The notes under the pieces are model-generated. The model did no database searches. It was given only the letters and a program-made list of their open reading frames with translations, and was not told the DNA's origin. The position numbers and the translations under genes were made by a program. From Chitinivibrionales bacterium (GTDB lineage: Bacteria > Fibrobacterota > Chitinivibrionia > Chitinivibrionales > WJKA01), in contig WJLW01000052.1 of assembly GCA_014728295.1 (NCBI GenBank), positions 1 to 64,000 on the forward strand: DNA of 64,000 nucleotides. Reading direction: 5' to 3'. This document shows, piece by piece, positions 43,550-53,353 of the stretch (positions are counted from its first letter, which is position 1; every line of letters starts with the position of its first letter).

Positions 43550-44410
43550 GTGAGTATTTTAGTCGATGCGAACACCAGGGTCATTGTACAGGGTATCACC
43601 GGCAGGGACGGATCGTTTCACGCCCGGGCCATGCGCGACTACGGCACTTGCGTTGTGGGCGGAGTCACCCCGGGCAAAGGCGGGCAGGATGTTGACGGTA
43701 TGCCGGTATACAACGGCGTTGCCCAAGCGCGGCAGGCAACCGGCGCGCATTGCAGCGTGATTTTCGTTCCCGCCCGATTTGCCACCAGCGCCATTATCGA
43801 AGCGGCGGATGCGGGCATCGAACTGATTGTCTGTATCAGCGAAGGCGTGCCGGTCATCGAGATGGTTCGCAATTATCACTACGTGAAAAAGGCCGGCTCA
43901 CGATTGATCGGCCCCAATTGTCCGGGAGTCATTTCCCCGGGATTGTGCAAGGTCGGTATTATGCCGGCACACATACACCGTCCCGGATCGGTGGGCGTCA
44001 TCTCACGCAGCGGCACTCTGACCTATGAGGTCGTGCAGAATCTGACTTCGCATGGACTCGGCCAATCAACCTGTATCGGTATTGGCGGTGATCCGATTAT
44101 CGGCACGGGATTCACCGACCTGCTGGAAATGTTCGAACGCGACCCGCACACCGACTCGATCGTTTTGATTGGCGAAATCGGTGGCGAAGATGAAGAGCTT
44201 GCCGCCGAATTTATTGCCGATACGATATCCAAAAAGGTGGTGTCGTTTATTTCCGGCCGCACGGCTCCGCCCGGAAAGCGAATGGGGCATGCGGGCGCCA
44301 TTATTTCCGGGGGCAAAGGCGGCGCGCAAAGTAAAGTTGAAGCGCTCGTCGGGGCCGGGGTAACAGTAGTTGACAGACCGGACCAAATCGCAAAGGCATT
44401 ACAGAATTAA
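43550..44410 (+). CDS. sucD: Succinyl-CoA ligase subunit alpha
   Basis: The 286-residue protein starts with GTG. It has the CoA-binding Rossmann domain ([18 protein letters not shown]), [18 protein letters not shown], and the phosphohistidine in [18 protein letters not shown]. Length and motifs match the family (E. coli SucD, 289). It pairs with the sucC product just upstream. The usual order sucC-sucD is kept, placed before sucA instead of after sucB as in E. coli. Confidence 0.96.
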   Translation: MSILVDANTRVIVQGITGRDGSFHARAMRDYGTCVVGGVTPGKGGQDVDGMPVYNGVAQARQATGAHCSVIFVPARFATSAIIEAADAGIELIVCISEGVPVIEMVRNYHYVKKAGSRLIGPNCPGVISPGLCKVGIMPAHIHRPGSVGVISRSGTLTYEVVQNLTSHGLGQSTCIGIGGDPIIGTGFTDLLEMFERDPHTDSIVLIGEIGGEDEELAAEFIADTISKKVVSFISGRTAPPGKRMGHAGAIISGGKGGAQSKVEALVGAGVTVVDRPDQIAKALQN

Positions 44411-44430
44411 AACGGAGTCTGCCGTACGGA

Positions 44431-47190
44431 ATGAGCAATGATACCTACATCGAAAACTTATACAGACAATGGGCCGACAATCCCCGTTCGGTCAACGAAG
44501 AATGGAACCGTTTCTTCACCGATTCCCAGCAGAAAAACGGATCGGCCTCGGTGGGAGAAATTACCGCCGGCTTATCCGTAAATTCCTTTGACTATAAACA
44601 AGCCCGGGTCAACAGCCTGCTGTGGGCCTTTCGGGACGTTGGCTACATTTACGCCAAAATCAATCCGCTTGGCGGTGATTATTCGATAGATCACAACTAT
44701 CTGCCGCACGAAATTCCCGGTCTATACGAAAAACTGGATCCTGCCGCATTCGATTTGTCGAAAGAAGACATGAACGGCATTTTCAGCGCCGGCCGGGCCA
44801 TGCAGCCCGATAAAGCGCCGCTGCGCGAGATAATCCCGGCGTTTCAGCAAACGTATTGCTCTTCAATCGGCGTAGAGTTTCTGCACATCCAGAACAAGCA
44901 AATTCGTCGCTGGTTGATTGACAAAATGGAATCAACCCGCAATCGGATCCGGCTTACCGCCGGGCAACGCCGGAAAATATTACGCGACCTGATTCGCACC
45001 GAAGAGCTTGAGCATTCGCTGCACACCTTTTTCATCGGTCAAAAGCGATTCTCGCTGGAAGGCGCCGAGGGAGTGATTCCCGCACTGCATTTTCTGGTAG
45101 ACAGCGCCCAGAAATTCAGGATCACCGATATCGTTATGGGTACAACTCATCGCGGCCGGCTGTCAATTCTCACCACGATTTTGAAAATGTCGCCCGAGGA
45201 GCTCTTTGCCAAATTCGAGGAAAATTTCCAGCCGGGCATGTACGGGGGCGCCGGTGATGTGAAATATCACATCGGATTCGACATCAATCATATGCATACC
45301 GACGGCACCACGGTGCATGTGAGCATCAATGCCAACCCCAGTCACCTCGAATCGGTAGATCCGGTGGTGCAGGGCAAGGCCCGCGGGCTGCAAAAGAAAA
45401 AGGGCGACACGAATCGAACCCATGTCGTACCGGTTCTACTCCACGGAGATGCCGCTTTTTCGGGACAGGGGATTGTTGCCGAGACGCTTAATCTCTCCCG
45501 CCTGGAAGGCTACCGGACCGGGGGAACGATTCATATCATCATCAACAACCAGATCGGCTTTACGACGCCGTCCCGCAGTGCACGCTCATCGATTTTTCCA
45601 ACGGATGTCGCCAAGATGCTGCCGGTACCAATCTTTCATGTCAACGGTGACGATCCCGAGGCCCTTGTGCACGTGGTCGAGCTGGCATTGCAGTATCGGC
45701 AGCATTTCGCACAGGATGTGGTTATTGACATTTTTACCTTTCGCAGACATGGTCACAACGAGGGTGATGAGCCGTCGTTCACCCATCCCCGCATGTACAA
45801 GCTGATCGACAGTCATCCCGGCGTGACGGTGAAATACGCTGAAAAGCTGGTGCAGGAGAAGATCGTTTCCGAGCACGAAATTTCCGACACGCGCAAAGAG
45901 TACGGCTCAATGTTCAAAGCGGCATTGGAACGTACGCGCACCAATAATTTCAAGCCGACCAATACAACTCAGGGACCGTCCTGGGATGTGCTTGAGCGCA
46001 GATATTCACACAAGCCAATTGTTACCGGGGTGAACAAAGAAAAGTTGCTCGAAATTGCGGATCACCTGACTGCGCTTCCCGACAAATTCAACGTGCATCC
46101 CAAGCTGGCGCGTATCATAGCGGGCAAAGCAGAGATGCTGAAGAAAAAAGGCGTGGTTGACTGGGCCTTTGCCGAAAGCCTTGCCTTCGGATCACTGCTC
46201 ACCGAAGGCGTTGACATACGCTTGAGTGGCCAGGACTGTTGCCGGGGAACCTTTTCACAGCGGCACCTGACATGGTGGGACCACGAAAGTCCCATCCCGC
46301 AGCACTACACGCCGCTCAGACATCTCGGCGCGGGGCAGGCCGGCTTTTCGGTGTACGACAGCCCGTTGTCCGAGTATTCGGTGCTTGGCTTCGAGTACGG
46401 TTACTCGCTGATCAATCCGCACGCGCTGACAATCTGGGAAGCTCAATTCGGCGATTTTTGCAACGGTGCGCAAGTGATAATTGACAATTATCTTGTCTCT
46501 GCAGAGAGCAAATGGGACCGCCTCAGCGGGCTGGTGCTGCTCTTGCCGCACGGCTATGAAGGTCAGGGCCCCGATCATTCCAGCGCACATCTCGCCCGCT
46601 TTTTGCAGCTCTGCGCAGGCGATAACATTCAGGTGGTGAATGCAACGACGCCGGCACAGTACTTTCACCTGCTGCGTCGACAAATGAAACGCAGCTTCCG
46701 CAAACCGCTCATCATCATGGCGCCCAAAAGCCTGTTGCGGCACCCGCAGGCTGTTTCGCCATTTGAAGACCTGACACAGGGTGCATTCAGTGAAGTGCTG
46801 GATGATCCGGAAAACCCCGCTCATTCGCGCAAACTCGTCTTCTGCAGCGGCAAGGTGTACTACGACATCATGCAGGCCCGAACCGAGCGCAATGACAAGC
46901 GCCTCGCCGTCATCAGACTAGAGCAGCTTTATCCAATCAAGGTCGAAGAAGTCAAGAATATTCTGGAGAAATATCCGTCTGTTCAGCAGGTGTGCTGGTT
47001 TCAGGAGGAGCACAGGAATTATGGCGCGTGGTCGTACCTGTGCGAGCAATTCCGGGAAGCCTTCCCCGGACTGGACCTTACCTATACCGGGCGCCGGGAG
47101 GGTTCGAGCAGCGCGACCGGAATGTACAAAAAGCATCTTGCCGAACAGCGGGAAATCATGCGCCGGCTTTTTGAGGAAGATGATGCATAA
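44431..47190 (+). CDS. sucA: 2-oxoglutarate dehydrogenase E1 component
   Basis: The 919-residue thiamine-diphosphate enzyme has the characteristic N-terminus (YIENLYRQWADNPRSVNEEW). It also shows GTTHRGRLSILTTIL, the ThDP/Mg motif around HGDAAFSGQGIVAETLNLS, RRHGHNEGDEP, and the C-terminal SGKVYYDIMQAR with EEHRNYGAWSYL. It decarboxylates 2-oxoglutarate and passes the succinyl group to the E2 lipoyl arm. There is no fused E2-like domain of the actinobacterial KGD type. It is followed 18 bp later by sucB. Confidence 0.97.
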   Translation: MSNDTYIENLYRQWADNPRSVNEEWNRFFTDSQQKNGSASVGEITAGLSVNSFDYKQARVNSLLWAFRDVGYIYAKINPLGGDYSIDHNYLPHEIPGLYEKLDPAAFDLSKEDMNGIFSAGRAMQPDKAPLREIIPAFQQTYCSSIGVEFLHIQNKQIRRWLIDKMESTRNRIRLTAGQRRKILRDLIRTEELEHSLHTFFIGQKRFSLEGAEGVIPALHFLVDSAQKFRITDIVMGTTHRGRLSILTTILKMSPEELFAKFEENFQPGMYGGAGDVKYHIGFDINHMHTDGTTVHVSINANPSHLESVDPVVQGKARGLQKKKGDTNRTHVVPVLLHGDAAFSGQGIVAETLNLSRLEGYRTGGTIHIIINNQIGFTTPSRSARSSIFPTDVAKMLPVPIFHVNGDDPEALVHVVELALQYRQHFAQDVVIDIFTFRRHGHNEGDEPSFTHPRMYKLIDSHPGVTVKYAEKLVQEKIVSEHEISDTRKEYGSMFKAALERTRTNNFKPTNTTQGPSWDVLERRYSHKPIVTGVNKEKLLEIADHLTALPDKFNVHPKLARIIAGKAEMLKKKGVVDWAFAESLAFGSLLTEGVDIRLSGQDCCRGTFSQRHLTWWDHESPIPQHYTPLRHLGAGQAGFSVYDSPLSEYSVLGFEYGYSLINPHALTIWEAQFGDFCNGAQVIIDNYLVSAESKWDRLSGLVLLLPHGYEGQGPDHSSAHLARFLQLCAGDNIQVVNATTPAQYFHLLRRQMKRSFRKPLIIMAPKSLLRHPQAVSPFEDLTQGAFSEVLDDPENPAHSRKLVFCSGKVYYDIMQARTERNDKRLAVIRLEQLYPIKVEEVKNILEKYPSVQQVCWFQEEHRNYGAWSYLCEQFREAFPGLDLTYTGRREGSSSATGMYKKHLAEQREIMRRLFEEDDA

Positions 47191-47208
47191 CGGATATCGA
47201 GGGTTATT

Positions 47209-48420
47209 ATGAGCACAAACATTGCAGTCCCATCTGTTGGAGAATCGATCACCGGCGGCATGCTGACCACGTGGCTCAAAGGCGATGGCGAATATGTCAC
47301 CGAGGGCGATGAGATTTTCGAGCTGGAAACCGAAAAAACCTCGATGAATATTCCTGCACCGGTATCCGGCGTGTTGAAGCGCACTGTTGATGAAGGTTCG
47401 GAGGTGGAAACTGGTCAGGTTGTTGGTGAAATTGACGAAAGCGCACCTGCCGCACCAGGGCGGGATGCGCACCCCAAAACCGACGAAGCGCCCGCCTCAC
47501 CAGCCTCGCACGATGCGCTTTCCCCTGCAGTCAGGCGCGTCGTGGATGAGCACCAGCTTAATCCGGCTGCAATTGAAGGAACGGGAAAAGACGGCCGCAT
47601 TACCAAAGCCGACGCGTTGGACGCCGTGAATCGTAACTCAGCGGCATCCGCACCACAACCAGCCGCACAGCCCTCCCCGGCGCCCGTACCGGCGCGTCAG
47701 CCGGCGGCATCCCGTGAAGAGCGCGACGAAGATGTTGTCAAAATGACCATGATTCGCAAAAAAACGGCTGCTCGTCTGATCGAAGCCAGGCGCAATGCCG
47801 CGCATCTGACGACGTTCAACGAAATTGACATGCACAAAGTCATGGCAATTCGGTCCGAGCACAAAGACGATTTCGAAAAAGAGCACGGCATTCGCATCGG
47901 GTTTATGTCGTTTTTCGTCAAGGCATGCTGCCAGGCGCTCAAAACGTTCCCCCCGGTCAATGCCATGATCGAGGGAGACGATGTTCATTACCATCACTAC
48001 TATGATATCGGCGTGGCTATTTCCCTGGAAAGAGGGCTCATCGTGCCGGTGATTCGTGATGCCGACAAGCTGAGCTTCGCCGGCATCGAAAACGCTATTT
48101 CCTCGCTTGCCCGGCGCGCCAAAGACAAATCGCTGACCCCCCAGGAGCTGACCGGCGGGACCTTTACCATCACTAACGGCGGGGTATTCGGCTCGCTTCT
48201 TTCAACTCCGATCCCGGCCTATCCGCAGGTGGCAATTTTGGGAATGCACACGATAAAAAAACGCCCCGTCGTTGTCGATGACGAAATTGTCATTCGGCCG
48301 ATGATGTATGTTGCGCTTACCTATGATCACCGCATCATTGACGGGCGCGATGCCATCGGATTCCTGAACAAGGTGAAGGAATTCATCGAAGATCCCGACA
48401 AATTACTGTTGGAAATGTGA
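47209..48420 (+). CDS. sucB: 2-oxoglutarate dehydrogenase E2 (dihydrolipoyl succinyltransferase)
   Basis: The 403-residue protein has a lipoyl domain (about 1-80; the lipoyl Lys is in ELETEKTSMNIPAP), an Ala/Pro-rich linker, and an E1/E3-binding domain (about 103-142; LSPAVRRVVDEHQLNPAAIE). A second linker and the catalytic domain follow (about 170-403; TTFNEIDMHKVMAIRSEHK, TFTITNGGVFGSLLSTPI and the active-site YDHRIIDGRDAIGFL). NEIDM with this catalytic block is typical of succinyltransferases. It is linked to sucA and lpd in the operon. Confidence 0.96.
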   Translation: MSTNIAVPSVGESITGGMLTTWLKGDGEYVTEGDEIFELETEKTSMNIPAPVSGVLKRTVDEGSEVETGQVVGEIDESAPAAPGRDAHPKTDEAPASPASHDALSPAVRRVVDEHQLNPAAIEGTGKDGRITKADALDAVNRNSAASAPQPAAQPSPAPVPARQPAASREERDEDVVKMTMIRKKTAARLIEARRNAAHLTTFNEIDMHKVMAIRSEHKDDFEKEHGIRIGFMSFFVKACCQALKTFPPVNAMIEGDDVHYHHYYDIGVAISLERGLIVPVIRDADKLSFAGIENAISSLARRAKDKSLTPQELTGGTFTITNGGVFGSLLSTPIPAYPQVAILGMHTIKKRPVVVDDEIVIRPMMYVALTYDHRIIDGRDAIGFLNKVKEFIEDPDKLLLEM

Positions 48421-48427
48421 TACGCTT

Positions 48428-49852
48428 ATGCAGACCACGACCCATTTCGACGTATGCATTATCGGTTCCGGCCCGGGAGGCTATGTTGCCGCTATCAGGG
48501 CGGCCCAACTGGGCATGTCGGTGGCGGTGGTCGAAAAGCGGGGTTGTTTCGGCGGAACCTGTCTGAATATTGGCTGCATTCCTTCCAAGGCTATGCTCGA
48601 CTCAAGCGAAAAATATCATACCGCCGGCGCCACTTTTGCCCGTCACGGAATTATAGCCGACAACCTACGTATCGATCTGGCGACGATGATGTCGCGCAAG
48701 GAAAAAGTTGTGCAGACGCTTGTCGACGGCGTCGCCGCGCTGCTCAAAAGCAACCACATCACTACTTTCAGCGGCATCGGGCGGATTGCGTCGGCCGACA
48801 CGGTGACGGTGTTGACGCCCGATGGTAACATAAGTGTTCACGCCGGTTCCATAATCCTCGCCACCGGAAGCGTTCCAGCACAACTGCCGGCGCTGCCGGT
48901 TGATCACGAATTGATTGTAGATTCGACCGACGCGCTCTCGTTGGACCGGGTGCCGCGCCATCTGGTCGTGGTGGGCGGCGGCATTATCGGCGTGGAGTTG
49001 GCCAGCGTCTGGGCCCGTCTCGGTGCGCAGACGTCAATTATCGAAAAGATGCCGCAGCTTGCACCGGGAATGGATACGCAAATCGCACGCTCCCTGCAAC
49101 GCTCACTTGCCGGGCTGGGCATCAGCATGCACCTCGAAGCTCAGGTAGTCGAATGCAAGCGGCAGGCAAAAACTGCTGTTTTGCAGGCGAAGACAAAAGA
49201 CGGGCGTATCGTTGATTTTCCGGCAGACAAAATCCTCATTGCCGTAGGGAGGAGGCCGTTTACCGATGGACTCGGCAATGATCGTGTCGGCATTGAACTC
49301 AACGAATCGACCGGCAGAATTATGGTTGACAAGGGCTATCAGACGTCGTGCCGCGGCGTCTATGCAATCGGCGACCTGGTCCACGGTCCCATGCTGGCCC
49401 ATAAGGCTGAGGACGAAGGCATCGCCGTTGCGGAGCTGCTTGCCGGCAAGCCGGGGCATGTCAATTATGACACCATACCGTCGGTGATTTACACCAACCC
49501 GGAAGTTGCGTATGTGGGCAGGACGCAGGAGGAGTGCCGACAACAAGGCATTGACTATGGGGCAGGGATCTTTCATTTCAAGGCAAATGGCCGTGCCCTT
49601 GCAGCGGACCACGCCGACGGATTCGTCAAAACTCTCGCCGAGAGGGGCTCCGACAGACTTCTTGGCGTCCACATAATTGGCCCAAACGCCTCCGAGCTCA
49701 TCGTTGAAGCGGTTACGACCATGGAATACGGCGGCAGCGCTGAAGACATTGCCCGTAGCGTTCACGCGCATCCCACCTATTCCGAAGCGGTAAGAGAATC
49801 CGCCCTCGCAGTTGACGGCAGGGCAATTCACGCGCCGCCCTCAAATTTGTAA
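48428..49852 (+). CDS. lpdA: Dihydrolipoyl dehydrogenase (E3)
   Basis: The 474-residue flavoprotein has an N-terminal FAD-binding GSGPGGYVAAIRAAQLG and the redox disulfide in GGTCLNIGCIPSKA (Cys45 and Cys50). The NAD-binding stretch is VVVGGGIIGVELASVWARLG, with the second FAD site at GVYAIGDLVHGPMLAHKAEDEG. The C-terminal catalytic His lies in HAHPTYSEAVRESA. It reoxidises the dihydrolipoyl group of SucB with NAD. It starts 8 nt after sucB and is probably dedicated to this complex. Confidence 0.97.
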   Translation: MQTTTHFDVCIIGSGPGGYVAAIRAAQLGMSVAVVEKRGCFGGTCLNIGCIPSKAMLDSSEKYHTAGATFARHGIIADNLRIDLATMMSRKEKVVQTLVDGVAALLKSNHITTFSGIGRIASADTVTVLTPDGNISVHAGSIILATGSVPAQLPALPVDHELIVDSTDALSLDRVPRHLVVVGGGIIGVELASVWARLGAQTSIIEKMPQLAPGMDTQIARSLQRSLAGLGISMHLEAQVVECKRQAKTAVLQAKTKDGRIVDFPADKILIAVGRRPFTDGLGNDRVGIELNESTGRIMVDKGYQTSCRGVYAIGDLVHGPMLAHKAEDEGIAVAELLAGKPGHVNYDTIPSVIYTNPEVAYVGRTQEECRQQGIDYGAGIFHFKANGRALAADHADGFVKTLAERGSDRLLGVHIIGPNASELIVEAVTTMEYGGSAEDIARSVHAHPTYSEAVRESALAVDGRAIHAPPSNL

Positions 49853-49878
49853 ACCAATCGATCCAGGAGGTATTCATC

Positions 49879-51021
49879 ATGGCTGAACAAACGTATGCAA
49901 AAGGCCTTGAAGGCGTCGTTGCAGCGGAATCTGACATTTGCCAGATCGACGGAGCTGCCGGAAAGCTTTATTATCGGGGATATTCTCTCGAAGATCTTGC
50001 CGCGCATTCTTCATTCGAAGAAGTGACGTATCTGCTCCTCTACGAAAAACTGCCAACCGAGGGGGAGCTGTCCGCATTTGTTACAACGATGCGCGACCAT
50101 CGCTCCATTGCCAAGCCTGTTCAGGATGTGATTCGCAGCTTTCCGGCGAGCGGCTCGCTTATGGAGTTGCTTCAGTCGACCATATCCTATCTCAGCGGCT
50201 ACCACGACCATGTCATCAAGCATGATGCGAATTGCAATTGCCGGCAAACGCTACACCAGATTGCTCAACTGGCAACGGTCGTGGCTGCGTATCATCGGTT
50301 CAAGGATGGCAAAGAGTATGTCGCCCCGCACCGGGACCTCAGCCACGGCGCCAACTTTCTCTACATGCTGCGCGGGGCAGAGCCCGAGGCCTACGAAGGT
50401 GAAATCATGGATCGCTGTCTGATACTGCATGCCGAGCACGGGTTCAATGCATCGACATTTACGGCACGGGTTGTTGCTTCCACCCTGTCAACCTGCTATT
50501 GCAGCATCTCCGCCGCAATCGGGTCATTGTACGGCTCTCTGCACGGCGGGGCCAACGAACGCGTACTCGACACGGTAAACGAAATCGGCTCGCCCGAAAA
50601 TGTTGACGACTGGCTCGATAAGGCTTTGGCTGCAAAACGCAAAGTGCCGGGCATGGGACATCGCGTCTATCGCGCCAAAGATCCCCGTTCGGTCATTCTG
50701 GAAAAGGATTTGCAGTTGGTGTGTGACCGGAAAGGCGATCATAATTTATACGCGATTCTCAAAAAGCTCGAGGCATCTTTCCGCTCCCGCATGGAAGAGA
50801 AAGGCAAGCCGCTGTATCCAAATGTCGACTTTTTCTCAGGCGCCCTGTATAGTCTGCTGGGTATTCCCAAAGAACTGTTTACCCCGATCTTTGCAATGTC
50901 GCGCTCGGCCGGCTGGCTGGGTCATATTCTCGAACAGCGCAAAGACAACAGACTGTATCGCCCCAAGTGCCTGTTCGTCGGACCATCACCGCGGGAGTAT
51001 GCTCTCATGAGTGAGAGGTAG
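49879..51021 (+). CDS. gltA: Citrate synthase
   Basis: This is the short 380-residue type of citrate synthase. Active-site residues are visible in LYGSLHGGANERVLD (His), GMGHRVYRAKDPRS (His) and PNVDFFSGALYSLLGIP (Asp). AGGAGGT gives a strong RBS before the ATG. Citrate and 2-methylcitrate synthases overlap in sequence at this size; the TCA gene context argues for citrate synthase. It is the last gene of the cluster and converges with the greA-like gene, leaving only 6 bp between the stop codons. Confidence 0.95.
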   Translation: MAEQTYAKGLEGVVAAESDICQIDGAAGKLYYRGYSLEDLAAHSSFEEVTYLLLYEKLPTEGELSAFVTTMRDHRSIAKPVQDVIRSFPASGSLMELLQSTISYLSGYHDHVIKHDANCNCRQTLHQIAQLATVVAAYHRFKDGKEYVAPHRDLSHGANFLYMLRGAEPEAYEGEIMDRCLILHAEHGFNASTFTARVVASTLSTCYCSISAAIGSLYGSLHGGANERVLDTVNEIGSPENVDDWLDKALAAKRKVPGMGHRVYRAKDPRSVILEKDLQLVCDRKGDHNLYAILKKLEASFRSRMEEKGKPLYPNVDFFSGALYSLLGIPKELFTPIFAMSRSAGWLGHILEQRKDNRLYRPKCLFVGPSPREYALMSER

Positions 51022-51027
51022 TTGATT

Positions 51028-53166
51028 TTATTCCCAGACCTCGATATTCTCGATAACCCATTCTTTTTCATTATAGTCAACCTCGTCGCCGCGTTTCTTG
51101 CCGAGAATCCCCGTTGCTGCCTTGGCGGTGTAGGAGATAATATTGTGTGTCGGATTTGAATCCCACGGACCTAAAATGGTTAGCTGAATTGTTTCTTCAC
51201 CATCGTTTTGCGGTTTGAGCATCAGGCGGGTCCCGACTTCTGCAGATGTCGAGCTGATTTTTCCGGGATCGAGCGGACGGGCACGGGTAAGCTGATCATG
51301 CAGTGTTTTTGCCTGAGAGGAGAGCAGCTCCTGACGGGCGCGGGCTGCATGGTATTCGAAATTTTCCTTGAGATCGCCGAACTCGCGTGCCCGCTGAATT
51401 TCATCGGCGTTTCTGGGTATCTGAACCGTGACCAGATCCTCAAGTTCTGCACGCATTTTTTCAAGCGCCCGTTTGGTTGTGTGGATAATGTCAATCTGCT
51501 CTTCACGCAGTTCTGCAAATTTGGTGAGCAGCAACTGACGCAAACGCTGCCTGCGGTGGGCTTCCAGTTCGCTGCTGCGCTCCAAAGCGTCAAGGAACAA
51601 TCGGGCCTGGTCGGGCGACAATGTATCCAGCGACTTATCAACCAGACCGCCGGCATCAAACATATCTTTGAGGGCCACCTTCTGGCCTTTCAGTTTTTCA
51701 TTGGTAAGGGAGGCGGTTAAGCCGCGCAGAAGATTCCAGTCGATATACTCCGTAAAGGTACTTTTGCGCTCCATTTCGCGGCAAATCCAGTGAAATAATT
51801 TTGGCGCTTCCCCGGGATTGGAAAGAGCCTGCCGGACGACGCGCGCTTGCATTTCTCCGCCTTCATGCGTTGCCAGTGCATCCAGAATAATGGCAAGAAT
51901 GGCGGCGTCCTGCTCGCCGATTATGTAGCGAGCGTAAATATGCGGCCAGTCATCACGTTCGCGCTGCAGTCGGGCAACCGTCTCTTTGCGCAAAGCCCGG
52001 TCGCGGATTTCAGATACGATCTCAACAACATTCGATCCGGCAAGTGCCGTCCCGACAGGAAACTCGAGACGTTGAGCCTGCACTGCATCCATTTTTTCCA
52101 GCAGCAAGCCGATCTCCAATGCCAGACCCGGTTGCTTGATATAGCCGGCATTTGCTGCATCGATGAGTCCCTGAACCAGAATCTTGTCGAGTTCTGCGGA
52201 TCGCCCGGCCTGCTGTGCTGCAATTTCAAGCCGTGCTTTGGGCTTTGCTTTTGCGAACTGGTTGGCCAGCACGGAATCGGCTTCCTGAGCAGATTCACTC
52301 CAGGATATGGTAGGCTTTGATCCGGTACTGACGGTTACCCGGCGGTCCCCCCGGGCTTTTTTCCACCAGGTAGGCCAGCTTTTGGCGGGCACCAGCGGTG
52401 CGAGCATCTCCTTCAACTCGCTGACGAGCAAAGCCCTGTCGATAGAGGCAAAAAAACTGCTTAGCAGCCCGGCCGGGTCGCGTTTGGCCAACTCCTGCAT
52501 CTCTTCGGGCCTTTCCAGCATATCGCGGAAGAAATGTCCCTTGTGCAAGTACTCGAACAGCCGTTGCGCTTCGGTAATACGCAGAGAAACCACCTCCTCC
52601 GGGGTGGACTCAAATGTTGCCCGGACGGTATTGAGTTTGAGGTTGACCTCGCTGATCCGTCCGACACCTCTGGTTTTCATATAAACGGGTTGACCGATTT
52701 GAAATCTGACCCATGTCTCAAGCAACGACAGCGCCTTGACCGGATCTTTTGATCCCTTGATTTCGCAATGGCGCTCCAATTCATCAAAATTCTTCGCATG
52801 TGAATACGTTTTTTCAAGCACATCCACAAGTGCGATTACCGCCAGCTCGCATGTAGGCCAGAATTTCATCACAACCATAAAGAGAATGTATTTGGTCTCG
52901 TTATGCTTTGCATCCTGTAACGTATCAATGATCAATTGCAGAATTGCGGCGGCACGATCCCGTTCCTTGCGCTTGATAAAAGCGCGGATAACCGGCACAA
53001 AGTAATTAATGTCTTCTGGTTGGGATTCCAGTCGCAGCATGACGGTATCTTCTATCTCATCGTATTTTTTTTCGGCGAATTTTTCTTTTAATTCTTCGGG
53101 GACGGAAGCGATTTCTATGTTGAGGCGGGGATCAGCAGGATCTATAACGCGGGTGCGTCGAGGCAT
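51028..53166 (-). CDS. greA: Long GreA/GreB-family transcript-cleavage factor
   Basis: The 712-residue protein has only its last 170 or so residues in the Gre family. There is a coiled-coil region (about 555-620, AELREEQIDIIHTTKRALEK to LKENFEYHAARARQELLSS), then the FKBP-like domain (about 640-712, TILGPWDSNPTHNIISYTAK, ATGILGKKRGDEVDY). The first 550 residues are helical, TPR-like in parts (FVPVIRAFIKRKERDRAAAI), and include a small beta domain near 155-200 (VYMKTRGVGRISEVNLKL). Chlamydia GreA has the same unusual size and layout. Gre factors stimulate RNA cleavage by stalled RNA polymerase. An AAGGAAAT RBS precedes the ATG. Confidence 0.85.
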   Translation of the reverse strand: MPRRTRVIDPADPRLNIEIASVPEELKEKFAEKKYDEIEDTVMLRLESQPEDINYFVPVIRAFIKRKERDRAAAILQLIIDTLQDAKHNETKYILFMVVMKFWPTCELAVIALVDVLEKTYSHAKNFDELERHCEIKGSKDPVKALSLLETWVRFQIGQPVYMKTRGVGRISEVNLKLNTVRATFESTPEEVVSLRITEAQRLFEYLHKGHFFRDMLERPEEMQELAKRDPAGLLSSFFASIDRALLVSELKEMLAPLVPAKSWPTWWKKARGDRRVTVSTGSKPTISWSESAQEADSVLANQFAKAKPKARLEIAAQQAGRSAELDKILVQGLIDAANAGYIKQPGLALEIGLLLEKMDAVQAQRLEFPVGTALAGSNVVEIVSEIRDRALRKETVARLQRERDDWPHIYARYIIGEQDAAILAIILDALATHEGGEMQARVVRQALSNPGEAPKLFHWICREMERKSTFTEYIDWNLLRGLTASLTNEKLKGQKVALKDMFDAGGLVDKSLDTLSPDQARLFLDALERSSELEAHRRQRLRQLLLTKFAELREEQIDIIHTTKRALEKMRAELEDLVTVQIPRNADEIQRAREFGDLKENFEYHAARARQELLSSQAKTLHDQLTRARPLDPGKISSTSAEVGTRLMLKPQNDGEETIQLTILGPWDSNPTHNIISYTAKAATGILGKKRGDEVDYNEKEWVIENIEVWE

Positions 53167-53353
53167 AAGCGTATTTCCTTTGTTGATATTTCAGTTTATC
53201 AGCAGTTCTAAAATAGTTGTTCGCAGGCGGGATTTTCCGGCAGCCCGCAGGGAAGCAATTTTCAATTGCAAGCAAAGTAGTCAGCTCAAAGGGCAATTTA
53301 TTATTTTGATTACTCGCTGAAAAATATTTGCAACGCTGTTACGAGAGACGACC

